Notes under the pieces: model-generated
The model's input: only the letters and a program-made list of their open reading frames with translations
Told to the model about the DNA's origin: nothing
The model's database searches: none
Part shown: piece after piece, positions 8,503-13,905 of the stretch
Layout: the number at the start of each line of letters is the position of its first letter
Numbering within the stretch: position 1 is the first letter of the stretch
Assembly: GCA_964617335.1 (NCBI GenBank)
Contig: CAZTXG010000036.1
Span: 1-13,905, forward strand
Source of the DNA: UBA2658 sp964617335
GTDB taxonomy: Bacteria; Bacillota; Clostridia; Oscillospirales; Oscillospiraceae
Direction of reading: 5' to 3'
DNA length: 13,905 nt
Translations under genes and position numbers: made by a program

Positions 8503-8543
8503 AAAAATTCCGCCGGTGATATTTTATCACCGGCGGAATTTTT
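8503..8543. terminator. Bidirectional rho-independent terminator between convergent genes
   Basis: A perfect 18-bp inverted repeat (8503-8520 and 8526-8543) surrounds a five-base loop ATTTT. The GC core is TTCCGCCGGTGAT. A-runs on one side and T-runs on the other give a U-tract on both strands, so it can end the alcohol dehydrogenase transcript (+) and the TetR transcript (-). Confidence 0.93.
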
Positions 8544-8555
8544 TCTAAGCCGCCT

Positions 8556-9086
8556 TTACCATAAATCACGCAGGCTTGCGGGCATGGCATTATAAAGCTG
8601 CTGGGCCAGCTCCTCTGCTGTGGTATTAAGCTTTCCGCAGACCCAAAAATGGGTGACTCCCACGGTTCCGTGACAGAAAATTGTCAGCCCAACCTCTTCC
8701 TCGGGAGTAAGACCCGTTCCGCGGCAGCGGATGGTGACCTCCTCAACCTTTTTATAGGAGTAGTCAAAGAGGTAGTTGGAGTAGGAGTTTTCCCCCTGGG
8801 ATGAGTATGCCCTGCTCACACGGACAGCATCTTTCTTAGACTCATAGGCCAAATGATAGAGCAAATCCTTCCACGAATTGCAGGTTTCGTGGGTGAAAAG
8901 GCTTTCTACCAGACGTTTGTAGCTGAAATTCATAACGTCATATTTATCCATAAAATAGCGGTAGAAGGTGGCCTTGGATATGCCGCTTTTATTGGCTATC
9001 ATTTCGACAGTTATCCTGTCAAAGGGATATTGGGATAAGAGGGAATTGAAGGATTCCAGTATTATATGCTTTTTTCGGTCCCGCAT
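8556..9086 (-). CDS. TetR-family transcriptional regulator
   Basis: This 176-residue DNA-binding regulator has a typical TetR N-terminal helix-turn-helix: ITVEMIANKSGISKATFYRYF spans about residues 25-45, with the recognition helix around KATFYRYF. The C-terminal ligand domain resembles the DhaS-type TetR C-terminal region, with an F/Y-rich segment around residues 90-115 and a hydrophobic helix near 130-150. Its ligand is unknown. The start is supported by GGAGG nine bases upstream (9096-9100 on the minus strand). It is transcribed from its own promoter at 9120-9148, which sits in a 36-bp dyad and suggests autoregulation. It is convergent with the alcohol dehydrogenase gene. Confidence 0.9.
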   Translation of the reverse strand: MRDRKKHIILESFNSLLSQYPFDRITVEMIANKSGISKATFYRYFMDKYDVMNFSYKRLVESLFTHETCNSWKDLLYHLAYESKKDAVRVSRAYSSQGENSYSNYLFDYSYKKVEEVTIRCRGTGLTPEEEVGLTIFCHGTVGVTHFWVCGKLNTTAEELAQQLYNAMPASLRDLW

Positions 9087-9112
9087 AGGAAGTTGCCTCC
9101 ATATATTCTTAG

Positions 9113-9148
9113 TTTACAAATTTTATCATATCCTTTCCATTATGTAAA
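9113..9148 (-). promoter_or_regulatory. Promoter and candidate operator of the TetR gene
   Basis: On the minus strand a -35 TTTACA (9148-9143) and a -10 TAAAAT (9125-9120) are spaced by 17 bases, with an extended TG before the -10. The 36-bp span is bounded by inverted arms TTTACA (9113-9118) and TGTAAA (9143-9148), so a dimeric repressor bound there would cover both promoter elements. The promoter call is good; the operator call is inference, since six-base arms 24 bases apart can occur by chance. Confidence 0.7.
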
Positions 9149-9235
9149 GATTTGTGGGATAAATGTCGTATATGCGCAAGTCCTTGCTTCTGTTTTTGTA
9201 TAAGTTGCTGGTATCTTGCCCTAATACATGAAAAT

Positions 9236-9271
9236 GCGCCTGGGGACACTACAGCAATGCCCCTCAGGCGC
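9236..9271 (-). terminator. Probable terminator of the membrane protein gene
   Basis: The arms GCGCCTGGGG (9236-9245) and CCCCTCAGGCGC (9260-9271) pair with a small bulge around a 14-base loop. Read on the minus strand the hairpin is followed by ATTTTCAT, a modest U-tract. It lies about 30 bases downstream of the stop of the minus-strand gene at 9304. Confidence 0.6.
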
Positions 9272-9303
9272 TCTAAAGCATATTTTATTTTAAGGCTGCA
9301 ATC

Positions 9304-10296
9304 TTATTCTGCCAGAGCCTTTACTGCCTGATATTGCTTGTTATCGACATAAAGCTCGCCCAGATAGGGGTTGCGCTTTGTTTTAATAACACGGGCTATC
9401 ATGTATACGAGGACAGCGGCATTTATGGCAAGGGCAGCGGCGCTTATAATAGTGTATACCGTGGGGTTATAAACAGAGTCCACCCTAAAAGCGCTGGCAT
9501 CTTGGAAGGTCGGGAAGGTCTGGGCAAACATACACCAGATGGCAAGAGTCTGGGCCCTGTGCTGGAGCCATGCCCCCCGTCCAACAGTGAAGGCGCAAAG
9601 GGTGGGGGCAAGAAGCAGGGCAAAGCCGCAGTACCATGCGTGGTGGGGCAGGCAGTTATATGTATAGGCAAAGTTCCAGACGTCATATGCGATTATCCAA
9701 AACCAGAGCATATCAGGCCAGAGCATATCACGGCTTCCGTCTTTTTTCGTTACCTTTCGGATAGTAATGCCGAACCAGCCGGTGATGGTGATTATATTCA
9801 GTATGCCTGCAATGCCGTTCATTGTGTTCCAAGGTCCGCCAATCATGCGGAAGGTCGCATCAGACTCTGTAACAAACTGGTCAAGGCCCGCGGCAAGATT
9901 GTATAAGGCACCAACCTCAAAGTCTCTTACACAGGCTTCGATTATGTTTATTGCAAGTATGAGCGGGGGAAAGCAAAGAGCCCATTTCTTTTCAGAAAGT
10001 CTCCAGGGCTGTCCGGTTTTCTTGTTGGTACCGTGGACATAGCGGATGCACCAAAAGCCGATACAGCCGGCGGTGGATGAATATACCTTGGCAAGATGGA
10101 ACCAGTCCGTATAGGTGGTGTCTCTCATAGCTGTAAACCAGATGACGGTTAAAACGATGGGAAGCACAACAAAGGCCGCAAAGCCGGCCCACTTGAAACG
10201 GCGGGCAACTTCGTTAAAGGAAAACAGACCTGCAAATACTAAAAGCCAAACTAAAATTACGCTTATTGTGCTTGTTCCCTCTGCAAACGTGAACAT
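9304..10296 (-). CDS. Polytopic membrane protein of unknown function (DUF5692-like)
   Basis: This 330-residue integral membrane protein has about eight hydrophobic segments, roughly at 10-28, 36-55, 74-88, 105-122, 160-178, 194-212, 220-238 and 280-302. It is very rich in tryptophan (16 residues) and carries conserved-looking loops such as GGPWNTMNG (153-161) and YNCLPHHAWYCGF (213-225). It resembles the uncharacterised DUF5692 family, an assignment from memory. No transport or enzyme motif was recognised. The start at 10296 is chosen because GGGAGG lies seven bases upstream (10304-10309). Strong promoter elements at 10403-10430 also lie downstream of any longer start at 10476. It is a single-gene unit with its own promoter and terminator, divergent from lemA. 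The C-terminus (303-330) is hydrophilic and probably cytoplasmic. Confidence 0.8.
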   Translation of the reverse strand: MFTFAEGTSTISVILVWLLVFAGLFSFNEVARRFKWAGFAAFVVLPIVLTVIWFTAMRDTTYTDWFHLAKVYSSTAGCIGFWCIRYVHGTNKKTGQPWRLSEKKWALCFPPLILAINIIEACVRDFEVGALYNLAAGLDQFVTESDATFRMIGGPWNTMNGIAGILNIITITGWFGITIRKVTKKDGSRDMLWPDMLWFWIIAYDVWNFAYTYNCLPHHAWYCGFALLLAPTLCAFTVGRGAWLQHRAQTLAIWCMFAQTFPTFQDASAFRVDSVYNPTVYTIISAAALAINAAVLVYMIARVIKTKRNPYLGELYVDNKQYQAVKALAE

Positions 10297-10310
10297 TTCT
10301 TTTCCTCCCA

Positions 10311-10323
10311 GATAATAATTATC
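10311..10323. promoter_or_regulatory. 13-bp dyad in the leader of the membrane protein gene
   Basis: GATAAT-A-ATTATC forms a perfect 6-1-6 inverted repeat immediately upstream of the ribosome binding site (10304-10309, minus strand). A one-base loop is too tight for an RNA hairpin, so it would be a protein-binding site if it is functional. It may be chance in AT-rich DNA. Confidence 0.35.
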
Positions 10324-10402
10324 CTCTCTTTTCCGCTTGCAAAAAGGCAGACTGAAAAGCAGCTGCTCATCATTCCTTGCCCCTGTGCTCGCAGATGCGG
10401 AT

Positions 10403-10430
10403 ATTATATCACTGGGCGTTTTGCTGTCAA
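10403..10430 (-). promoter_or_regulatory. Strong sigma-70 promoter of the DUF5692-like gene
   Basis: On the minus strand a consensus -35 TTGACA (10430-10425) and a consensus -10 TATAAT (10408-10403) are separated by 16 bases, with an extended TG before the -10. Transcription should start near 10396, giving a leader of about 100 bases. This is the best match to consensus in the window. Confidence 0.85.
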
Positions 10431-10506
10431 TAAATTCTCCGATACAGTTTGATAAATAAGTAACAATAATACACATCTTATGGAATTTGGGGCAATTTTA
10501 AGGTTA

Positions 10507-10535
10507 TTGACCTTCACAGAGCTTGGTGATAATAT
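10507..10535 (+). promoter_or_regulatory. Promoter of the lemA operon
   Basis: The -35 TTGACC (10507-10512) and -10 TAATAT (10530-10535) are 17 bases apart, with an extended TG at 10527-10528. Transcription should start near 10542, about 77 bases before the lemA start. It diverges from the membrane protein promoter at 10403-10430. Confidence 0.8.
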
Positions 10536-10618
10536 ATATAGATAAGGTTTAGTTGTGTTTTTACCTTTATACCTTTACATTATTTGAAAATCTTGATCCT
10601 TAAGGAGTAAAGCCTATT

Positions 10619-11176
10619 ATGAAAAAAGCTTGGATAATAATTTTAGCCATTATCGTTTTGCTGGCTGTTGCCCTTGTTTCTCAGTATAACGGTCTTGTCT
10701 CTGCATCCGAGGCTGTGAGCAAAGAAACCTCAAATCTTGACTCCCAGTATCAAAGGCGTATGGACCTTATACCAAACCTTGTCACAACCGTAAAGGAATT
10801 TATGGGCCATGAGACAGAGATAATCGAGAAGATAAGCTCTGCAAGGGCCGCCATGGCAGGGGCAGGCAGCCTTGGGGAAATGGCCGAGGCAGACGAGCAG
10901 CTTACCGGCGCTTTAAATGCCCTTGTGGTCAGCGTTGAAAATTATCCCGATCTTAAATCAAACGAAACCTTTACAAATCTCATGGACGAGCTTGCCGGCA
11001 CGGAAAACCGTATCACAACGGCCCGCCGTGACTATAACGAGGTTGTAAACAGCTATAACCTTAAAATAAAGCGCTTCCCCACAAACCTTTTGGCAGGTAT
11101 GTTCGGTTTTGAGCAGGCTGAGTATTTTGAAGCCCAGCCTGGTGCCGAAAACTCTGTTGAGGTAGACTTCGGATGA
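10619..11176 (+). CDS. lemA: LemA family protein
   Basis: This 185-residue protein has one N-terminal membrane anchor (about 4-21) and a helical domain. Family features include YNGLV (23-27), RRMDLIPNLVTTVKEF (46-61) with HE shortly after (64-65), and a C-terminal YNLKIKRFPTNLLAGMFGF (146-164). LemA proteins are widespread and poorly understood; they often sit next to TPM-domain proteins and are thought to act at the cell envelope. The ATG is preceded by AAGGAG (10602-10607), eleven bases away. Its stop overlaps the next start by 4 bp (ATGA), so the two products are probably made together. The family call is firm; the cellular role is unknown. Confidence 0.92.
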   Translation: MKKAWIIILAIIVLLAVALVSQYNGLVSASEAVSKETSNLDSQYQRRMDLIPNLVTTVKEFMGHETEIIEKISSARAAMAGAGSLGEMAEADEQLTGALNALVVSVENYPDLKSNETFTNLMDELAGTENRITTARRDYNEVVNSYNLKIKRFPTNLLAGMFGFEQAEYFEAQPGAENSVEVDFG

Positions 11177-11985
11177 AGCGGGCGGCAGCCTTTCTTTTAG
11201 CGCTCCTTATTCTGGCAGCGCCTGTTTTTGCTGCCAATATTCCCAGTCCAAGCGATAGCTTTTACGTTAACGACTATGCCGGTGTTTTAAGTCGGGACAC
11301 AGAAAGCGGTATCATGGAGGCTTCAGTTTCTCTTGCAAAGGAAACCGGAGCCCAGCTTGTTGTCCTCACTGTGGAAAGCCTTGAGGGGATGAGCATAGCA
11401 GATTATGGGCTTAGGGTGGGCCGCTCTTGGGGCATAGGCTCAAAAAATGACAACAACGGCGTTTTGATTTTGCTTTCTACAGGGGACAGGGAGATAAGGC
11501 TAGAGGTTGGCTATGGTCTTGAAGGGGCCATAAATGATGCCAAGGCCGGCAGGCTTATCGATAATTACGCCATTCCCTATTACGCCGAGAATGATTTTGA
11601 CAGAGGGACTTATGAGCTTTATAAGGCCGTTTTGTCCGTGGTTCGTGAGGAATATGGTCTTGACGCTCTGGAGGGCTATTCCGCTGCAGGACAAAAGGCT
11701 TCTTCTGAAACAGATGGGCTGGATGCGTGGGTGTATATTGCCATTATAGTAGTTTTTCTGCTGTTTTTTGCAGTTTTTGCCCTTTCAGTTTTATACAGCC
11801 TTGTAGTGGCTGTTTTAAGGCTTATTCTCATGCCCTTCGGTATAAAAATTCCCTATAAGAAAAACCGTGTCCTCGCCTTTTTTTACCTTTTCATGATAAC
11901 ATCCTCCAATGGGCGCAGAGGAGGAGGCGGCTCACGAGGGGGCGGCGGCAGCTTTGGCGGCGGGGGTGCCGGCAGGCGATTTTAA
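11173..11985 (+). CDS. TPM-domain membrane protein with glycine-rich tail (YgcG-like)
   Basis: This 270-residue protein begins with a signal peptide (about 1-20, cleavage likely after VFA). An extracytoplasmic TPM domain (about 28-165) follows, showing YVNDYAGVLS (31-40), WGIGSKNDNNGVLILLS (86-102), VGYGLEGAINDAKAGRLID (112-130) and a YY pair near 136. A hydrophobic span (about 186-220) then anchors it in the membrane. The tail ends in GGGGS/GGGG repeats (249-265) and a basic RRF. This layout is typical of YgcG-type partners of LemA. Some TPM domains have acid phosphatase activity, notably in plants, but activity here is not shown by the sequence. It overlaps lemA by 4 bp and is probably cotranscribed with the following regulator gene 45 bases away. 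Confidence 0.9.
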   Translation: MKRAAAFLLALLILAAPVFAANIPSPSDSFYVNDYAGVLSRDTESGIMEASVSLAKETGAQLVVLTVESLEGMSIADYGLRVGRSWGIGSKNDNNGVLILLSTGDREIRLEVGYGLEGAINDAKAGRLIDNYAIPYYAENDFDRGTYELYKAVLSVVREEYGLDALEGYSAAGQKASSETDGLDAWVYIAIIVVFLLFFAVFALSVLYSLVVAVLRLILMPFGIKIPYKKNRVLAFFYLFMITSSNGRRGGGGSRGGGGSFGGGGAGRRF

Positions 11986-12030
11986 GCTTTTGCCCATAAG
12001 AATCATAGATCTGAATCGAGGAAAATACTT

Positions 12031-12705
12031 ATGAATAAAGAATGCTACGAATTTTTCAGTACCAGCTTTCCCATTTGGGATAAGCTTAGCGAGGTGGAAA
12101 GGGATTTAATTTTACACCAGTCCTCTCTCACGGAATATAGCAAGGGTGAAAATATCCATGGTAACACTGGTAAATGCACAGGAGCCGTCTTTGTCAAATC
12201 CGGTGTTCTGCGCACCTATATTCTCTCGGACGAGGGCAAGGAAATAACCCTATATCGGCTTTATCCCGGGGATGTTTGTATGCTGGCCGCCTCCTGCGTA
12301 ATGGAAACCATAACCTTCGACGTTTTTGTGGATGCGGAAGAAAAAAGTGAGGTTTGCATCATAAACGCCTCGGCCCTCACCGAGCTTTCCTCAAAGAACA
12401 TTTTTATTGAAAACCACATTTTAAAGCTTACAAGCGAAAGGTTTTCTGAGGTTATGTGGGCGATGCAGCAAATTCTTTTCATGAGCTTTGACCGCCGCCT
12501 TGCCGTTTTTCTTTTGGCCGAAATAGAAAAGGACGGAGGCGATACCATACATCTCACTCAGGAGCAGATTGCGAAATACATGGTATCGGCAAGGGAGGTT
12601 GTCTCCCGTATGCTTAAATATTTTTCTCAGGAGGGTCTTGTGGAAGTCTCCCGCGGGGGGGTAAAAATTCTTGATAAGAAAAGGCTAAAGGAAATTGCCG
12701 GTTAA
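12031..12705 (+). CDS. Crp/Fnr-family transcriptional regulator
   Basis: This 224-residue regulator has an N-terminal cyclic-nucleotide-binding-type sensor domain (about 15-130), a long dimerisation helix (about 130-165) and a winged helix-turn-helix (about 172-215). LTQEQIAKYM (175-184) is followed by the recognition helix SAREVVSRMLKYF (186-198). The helix carries R188, E189 and R193, corresponding to CRP R180, E181 and R185 that read GTGA. There is no FNR-like N-terminal iron-sulfur cysteine set. Cysteines C83 and C89 flank a CxxxxxC segment in the sensor domain, which could act as a thiol redox switch; this is inference. GAGGAAAA at 12019-12026 precedes the ATG. It probably shares the lemA transcript and ends at the hairpin at 12722-12757. 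The convergent trxA gene is a plausible target. Confidence 0.9.
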   Translation: MNKECYEFFSTSFPIWDKLSEVERDLILHQSSLTEYSKGENIHGNTGKCTGAVFVKSGVLRTYILSDEGKEITLYRLYPGDVCMLAASCVMETITFDVFVDAEEKSEVCIINASALTELSSKNIFIENHILKLTSERFSEVMWAMQQILFMSFDRRLAVFLLAEIEKDGGDTIHLTQEQIAKYMVSAREVVSRMLKYFSQEGLVEVSRGGVKILDKKRLKEIAG

Positions 12706-12721
12706 TCATAATAACATATAA

Positions 12722-12757
12722 AAAAGGCCGGGGATTAGGTTTAATCCCCGGCCTTTT
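12722..12757. terminator. Bidirectional terminator after the Crp/Fnr gene
   Basis: A perfect 16-bp stem (12722-12737 with 12742-12757) encloses the four-base loop GGTT. The core GGCCGGGGATTA is followed by TTTT on the plus strand. On the minus strand it is followed by six T residues, so it can also stop transcription coming from trxA. Confidence 0.9.
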
Positions 12758-12876
12758 GCCTGAATAAATATGCCCCTTATAGCTATCCCCGCAAATCCGA
12801 AGCTGTGCAGGCAAGCAAATATGAAAAAACAAGCAGTCTTAGTTAAAACATGATGGTGCTTTTTAAGAAAACTTGT

Positions 12877-12912
12877 AAGGGGCGCAGACTGAAAACTCAG
12901 TCTGCGCCCCTT
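12877..12912 (-). terminator. Second strong hairpin downstream of trxA
   Basis: A perfect 16-bp stem (12877-12892 with 12897-12912, core GGGGCGCAGACTGA) encloses the four-base loop AAAC. On the minus strand it is followed by ACAAGTTTTC, and on the plus strand by no T-run. It is therefore best read as the first, imperfect terminator or 3'-stabilising hairpin of the trxA mRNA, backed up by the one at 12722-12757. Confidence 0.7.
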
Positions 12913-12978
12913 GTGCAGAGGAGAAAAAGAGGAGAGATTATATATGGAAGGACTACCAGAAATTATCCTTTTAATAGG

Positions 12979-13290
12979 CTATTTTTCAAGCATATCAAGC
13001 AAAACTTGCTTCGGCTGAACACCGACGGCCTTTGCTGAAACTTCGCCTTTATTGAAAACCACAATAGTGGGTATGCTCATAACTCCAAAGGCCTGCGCCA
13101 GCTCCGGCTGCTCGTCAACATTTATCTTTCCGACCTTTTTGTCAGTAACCTCGTTTGCAATTTCCTCAATAACCGGCCCTATCATCCTGCAAGGACCGCA
13201 CCATGAAGCCCAAAAGTCCACGAGTACGGGAACATCGGAGTTTTTTACTTCTTTTTCAAAGTTTTCCTTCGTAATTGTTAAAACAGCCAT
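12979..13290 (-). CDS. trxA: Thioredoxin
   Basis: This 103-residue cytoplasmic thiol-disulfide oxidoreductase has the classical active site WCGPC (30-34), a buried D25 in VDFWASW, and the cis-proline P74 in IPT. It reduces disulfides in target proteins and is recharged by thioredoxin reductase, which is not encoded in this window. Length and motif order are those of standard bacterial thioredoxins. AAAGGAG (13299-13305, minus strand) lies eight bases before the ATG. It faces the Crp/Fnr gene across two terminators, with a palindromic candidate operator upstream at 13368-13380. Confidence 0.96.
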   Translation of the reverse strand: MAVLTITKENFEKEVKNSDVPVLVDFWASWCGPCRMIGPVIEEIANEVTDKKVGKINVDEQPELAQAFGVMSIPTIVVFNKGEVSAKAVGVQPKQVLLDMLEK

Positions 13291-13339
13291 ACTAACAGCT
13301 CCTTTGATATTTTATTAAGCTCACTCACTTTATGTATGT

Positions 13340-13345
13340 ATAATA
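13340..13345 (-). promoter_or_regulatory. Candidate -10 box of trxA
   Basis: TATTAT on the minus strand (13345-13340) has no good -35 at 17 bases (CGGTAA there). That pattern is common in activator-dependent promoters. It would place the transcription start near 13333. Confidence 0.45.
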
Positions 13346-13367
13346 CCCCAAAAAAATGCTAATTACC

Positions 13368-13380
13368 GTGACAAGGTCAC
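13368..13380. promoter_or_regulatory. Palindromic candidate operator upstream of trxA
   Basis: GTGAC-AAG-GTCAC is a perfect 5-3-5 inverted repeat. Its centre (13374) lies 41 bases upstream of the transcription start predicted from the -10 at 13340-13345, which is the class II activator position. The GTGA half-sites fit the R-E-x-x-x-R recognition helix of the adjacent Crp/Fnr protein. The inner spacing is N5 between GTGA and TCAC, one base less than a CRP site, which is a caution. Confidence 0.45.
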
Positions 13381-13616
13381 AATATCAAACTTTTTCCCTT
13401 TTTCACAAATTTTGTCCTGAGTTTTTTCGGATATCGTTGGCCCTCTTGTTTATATTTATATTCCCAATTTGGATAAGTTGTTTTTAGTATATCTGATTTC
13501 TTGGCTTCTCTTAACCAGTTAATATGTGCCTGCATAGTATAGTATGGACTAATTGCAAATTGTCCAAACATTACAAGCAGTATCGTATTATTTTTTTAAT
13601 GAGAGGAGATAACTCT

Positions 13617-13905
13617 TTGAAAATATATAAATGCAGCGACTTGCCTGATAAAAACGAACAATGTTATAAGAAGTTTTGTTGGCCCAACTGTAGGCCCCCA
13701 TGTCCGATACCGCCGCCCTGTCCGCCTCCAAAGCCATGTCCGGTACCGCCGCCCTGCCCGCCTCCAAAGCCTTATCCTCCAACCTGCTCCAAGGTATGCC
13801 AAAACCAAGAGGGCAATCAGAATCAGGATTTAGGCGATTTAAATCAGTCCCAAGGGGACCAGACAGAAACCCTCGGCGACCTGACCCAAGTTCAAGGCAG
13901 CGAAA
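13617..13905 (+). CDS. Cysteine/proline-rich repeat protein, 3' end outside the window
   Basis: The visible 96 residues start at TTG (13617), eight bases after AGGAG (13604-13608). The frame stays open to the window edge, so this is a partial gene. Residues 1-27 carry several cysteines (C6, C16, C21, C25). Residues 28-51 are two 12-residue repeats, PCPIPPPCPPPK and PCPVPPPCPPPK. C57 and C61 follow. From residue 62 the protein changes to a Gln/Asn/Gly/Asp-rich region with a 14-residue periodicity around LGDL (72-75 and 86-89). There is no signal peptide or membrane segment. The composition recalls spore coat, exosporium or other cross-linked structural proteins of Firmicutes, but no family was recognised and the function is unknown. 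Confidence 0.75.
   Translation, partial: MKIYKCSDLPDKNEQCYKKFCWPNCRPPCPIPPPCPPPKPCPVPPPCPPPKPYPPTCSKVCQNQEGNQNQDLGDLNQSQGDQTETLGDLTQVQGSE
13698..13769 (+). repeat. Tandem 36-bp repeat, two copies
   Basis: Copies at 13698-13733 and 13734-13769 differ at two of 36 positions (one changes Ile to Val, one is silent in a Cys codon). They encode the two Pro/Cys 12-residue repeats. The near identity at the DNA level suggests a recent duplication, and the copy number may vary between strains. Confidence 0.9.

Larger units (their letters stand above)
13306..13600. other. AT-rich spacer between trxA and the repeat protein gene
   Basis: Apart from the trxA promoter elements this stretch is AT-rich. The only longer open frame is a 64-codon one on the minus strand (13377-13571). 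It lacks a ribosome binding site, has no recognisable domain, and ends inside the trxA palindrome. No gene is called here; a decayed gene fragment is possible. Confidence 0.5.

Noticed and set aside
7924..8590. Long minus-strand frames (168 and 203 codons) across the alcohol dehydrogenase
   Set aside because: They are shadows of a well-supported plus-strand gene, show no domain features, and one crosses the bidirectional terminator.
9334..9906. 190-codon plus-strand frame opposite the membrane protein gene
   Set aside because: It is antisense to a gene with clear membrane segments and lacks a ribosome binding site or recognisable domain.
10297..10476. N-terminal extension of the membrane protein to a start at 10476
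   Set aside because: The strong promoter at 10403-10430 and the ribosome binding site at 10304-10309 lie inside it, and the extension looks like translated non-coding sequence.
13377..13571. 64-codon minus-strand frame in the spacer upstream of trxA
   Set aside because: No ribosome binding site or recognisable domain, and its end overlaps the trxA palindrome; at most a decayed fragment.
13698..13769. Possible start of a CRISPR array
   Set aside because: The two 36-bp units are directly adjacent without spacers and are in-frame coding repeats.
13596..13808. Two minus-strand frames with repeated WRRTGRRYRTW-like or EADRAAVSDM-like residues
   Set aside because: Their repeats simply reflect the 36-bp tandem repeat of the plus-strand gene; they have no ribosome binding site.

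Overview
The window looks like a chromosomal segment of a low-to-medium GC Firmicute, most likely an anaerobic, carbohydrate-fermenting Clostridia member such as a gut Oscillospiraceae or Lachnospiraceae relative. This rests on strong purine-rich ribosome binding sites, TTG starts, extended -10 promoters, short AT-rich intergenic regions and the gene families present. No rRNA, tRNA, CRISPR array, transposase or phage gene was seen. Apart from the last gene, whose repeats and sharply different composition set it apart, nothing suggests a mobile element.

Region 1 (1-7160). About 540 bases of AT-rich non-coding DNA end in a clear sigma-70 promoter (402-430). This is followed by a tightly overlapping four-gene operon: a GH1 beta-glycosidase, a GH13 oligo-1,6-glucosidase-type enzyme, a GH36 alpha-galactosidase and a GPH-family (MelB-like) sugar:cation symporter. 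None of the three hydrolases has a signal peptide. The simplest reading is therefore that the symporter imports small oligosaccharides and the hydrolases release glucose and galactose in the cytoplasm. Alpha-galactosides, isomalto-oligosaccharides and beta-glucosides are all plausible substrates. The operon contains no regulator and no sugar kinase.

Region 2 (7161-9303). An iron-dependent YqhD/BDH-type alcohol dehydrogenase faces a TetR-family repressor. The two convergent genes share an 18-bp-stem bidirectional terminator. The TetR gene has its own promoter, which lies within a 36-bp dyad.

Region 3 (9304-10618). A multi-spanning, tryptophan-rich membrane protein of unknown function (DUF5692-like) is a single-gene unit with a near-consensus promoter. 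The promoter position shows that the protein begins at 10296 and not further upstream.

Region 4 (10619-13290). A lemA gene overlaps by 4 bp a gene for a TPM-domain membrane protein with a glycine-rich tail. A Crp/Fnr-type regulator with a cysteine pair follows, and the three probably form one transcript. It meets a convergent thioredoxin gene (trxA) across two strong hairpins. A GTGAC-AAG-GTCAC palindrome lies about 41 bases upstream of the predicted trxA start of transcription. This is where a Crp/Fnr activator would sit, and it suggests redox control by the neighbouring regulator.

Region 5 (13306-13905). An AT-rich spacer is followed by the start of a TTG-initiated gene that runs off the window. 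Its product is cysteine- and proline-rich with two nearly identical 12-residue repeats, then Gln/Asn/Gly-rich with a 14-residue repeat. It resembles a structural or coat-type protein and is the least explained gene here.

No clearly new defence or mobile system was found. The points most worth following up are the repeat protein at the right edge, the orphan membrane protein and the trxA operator.
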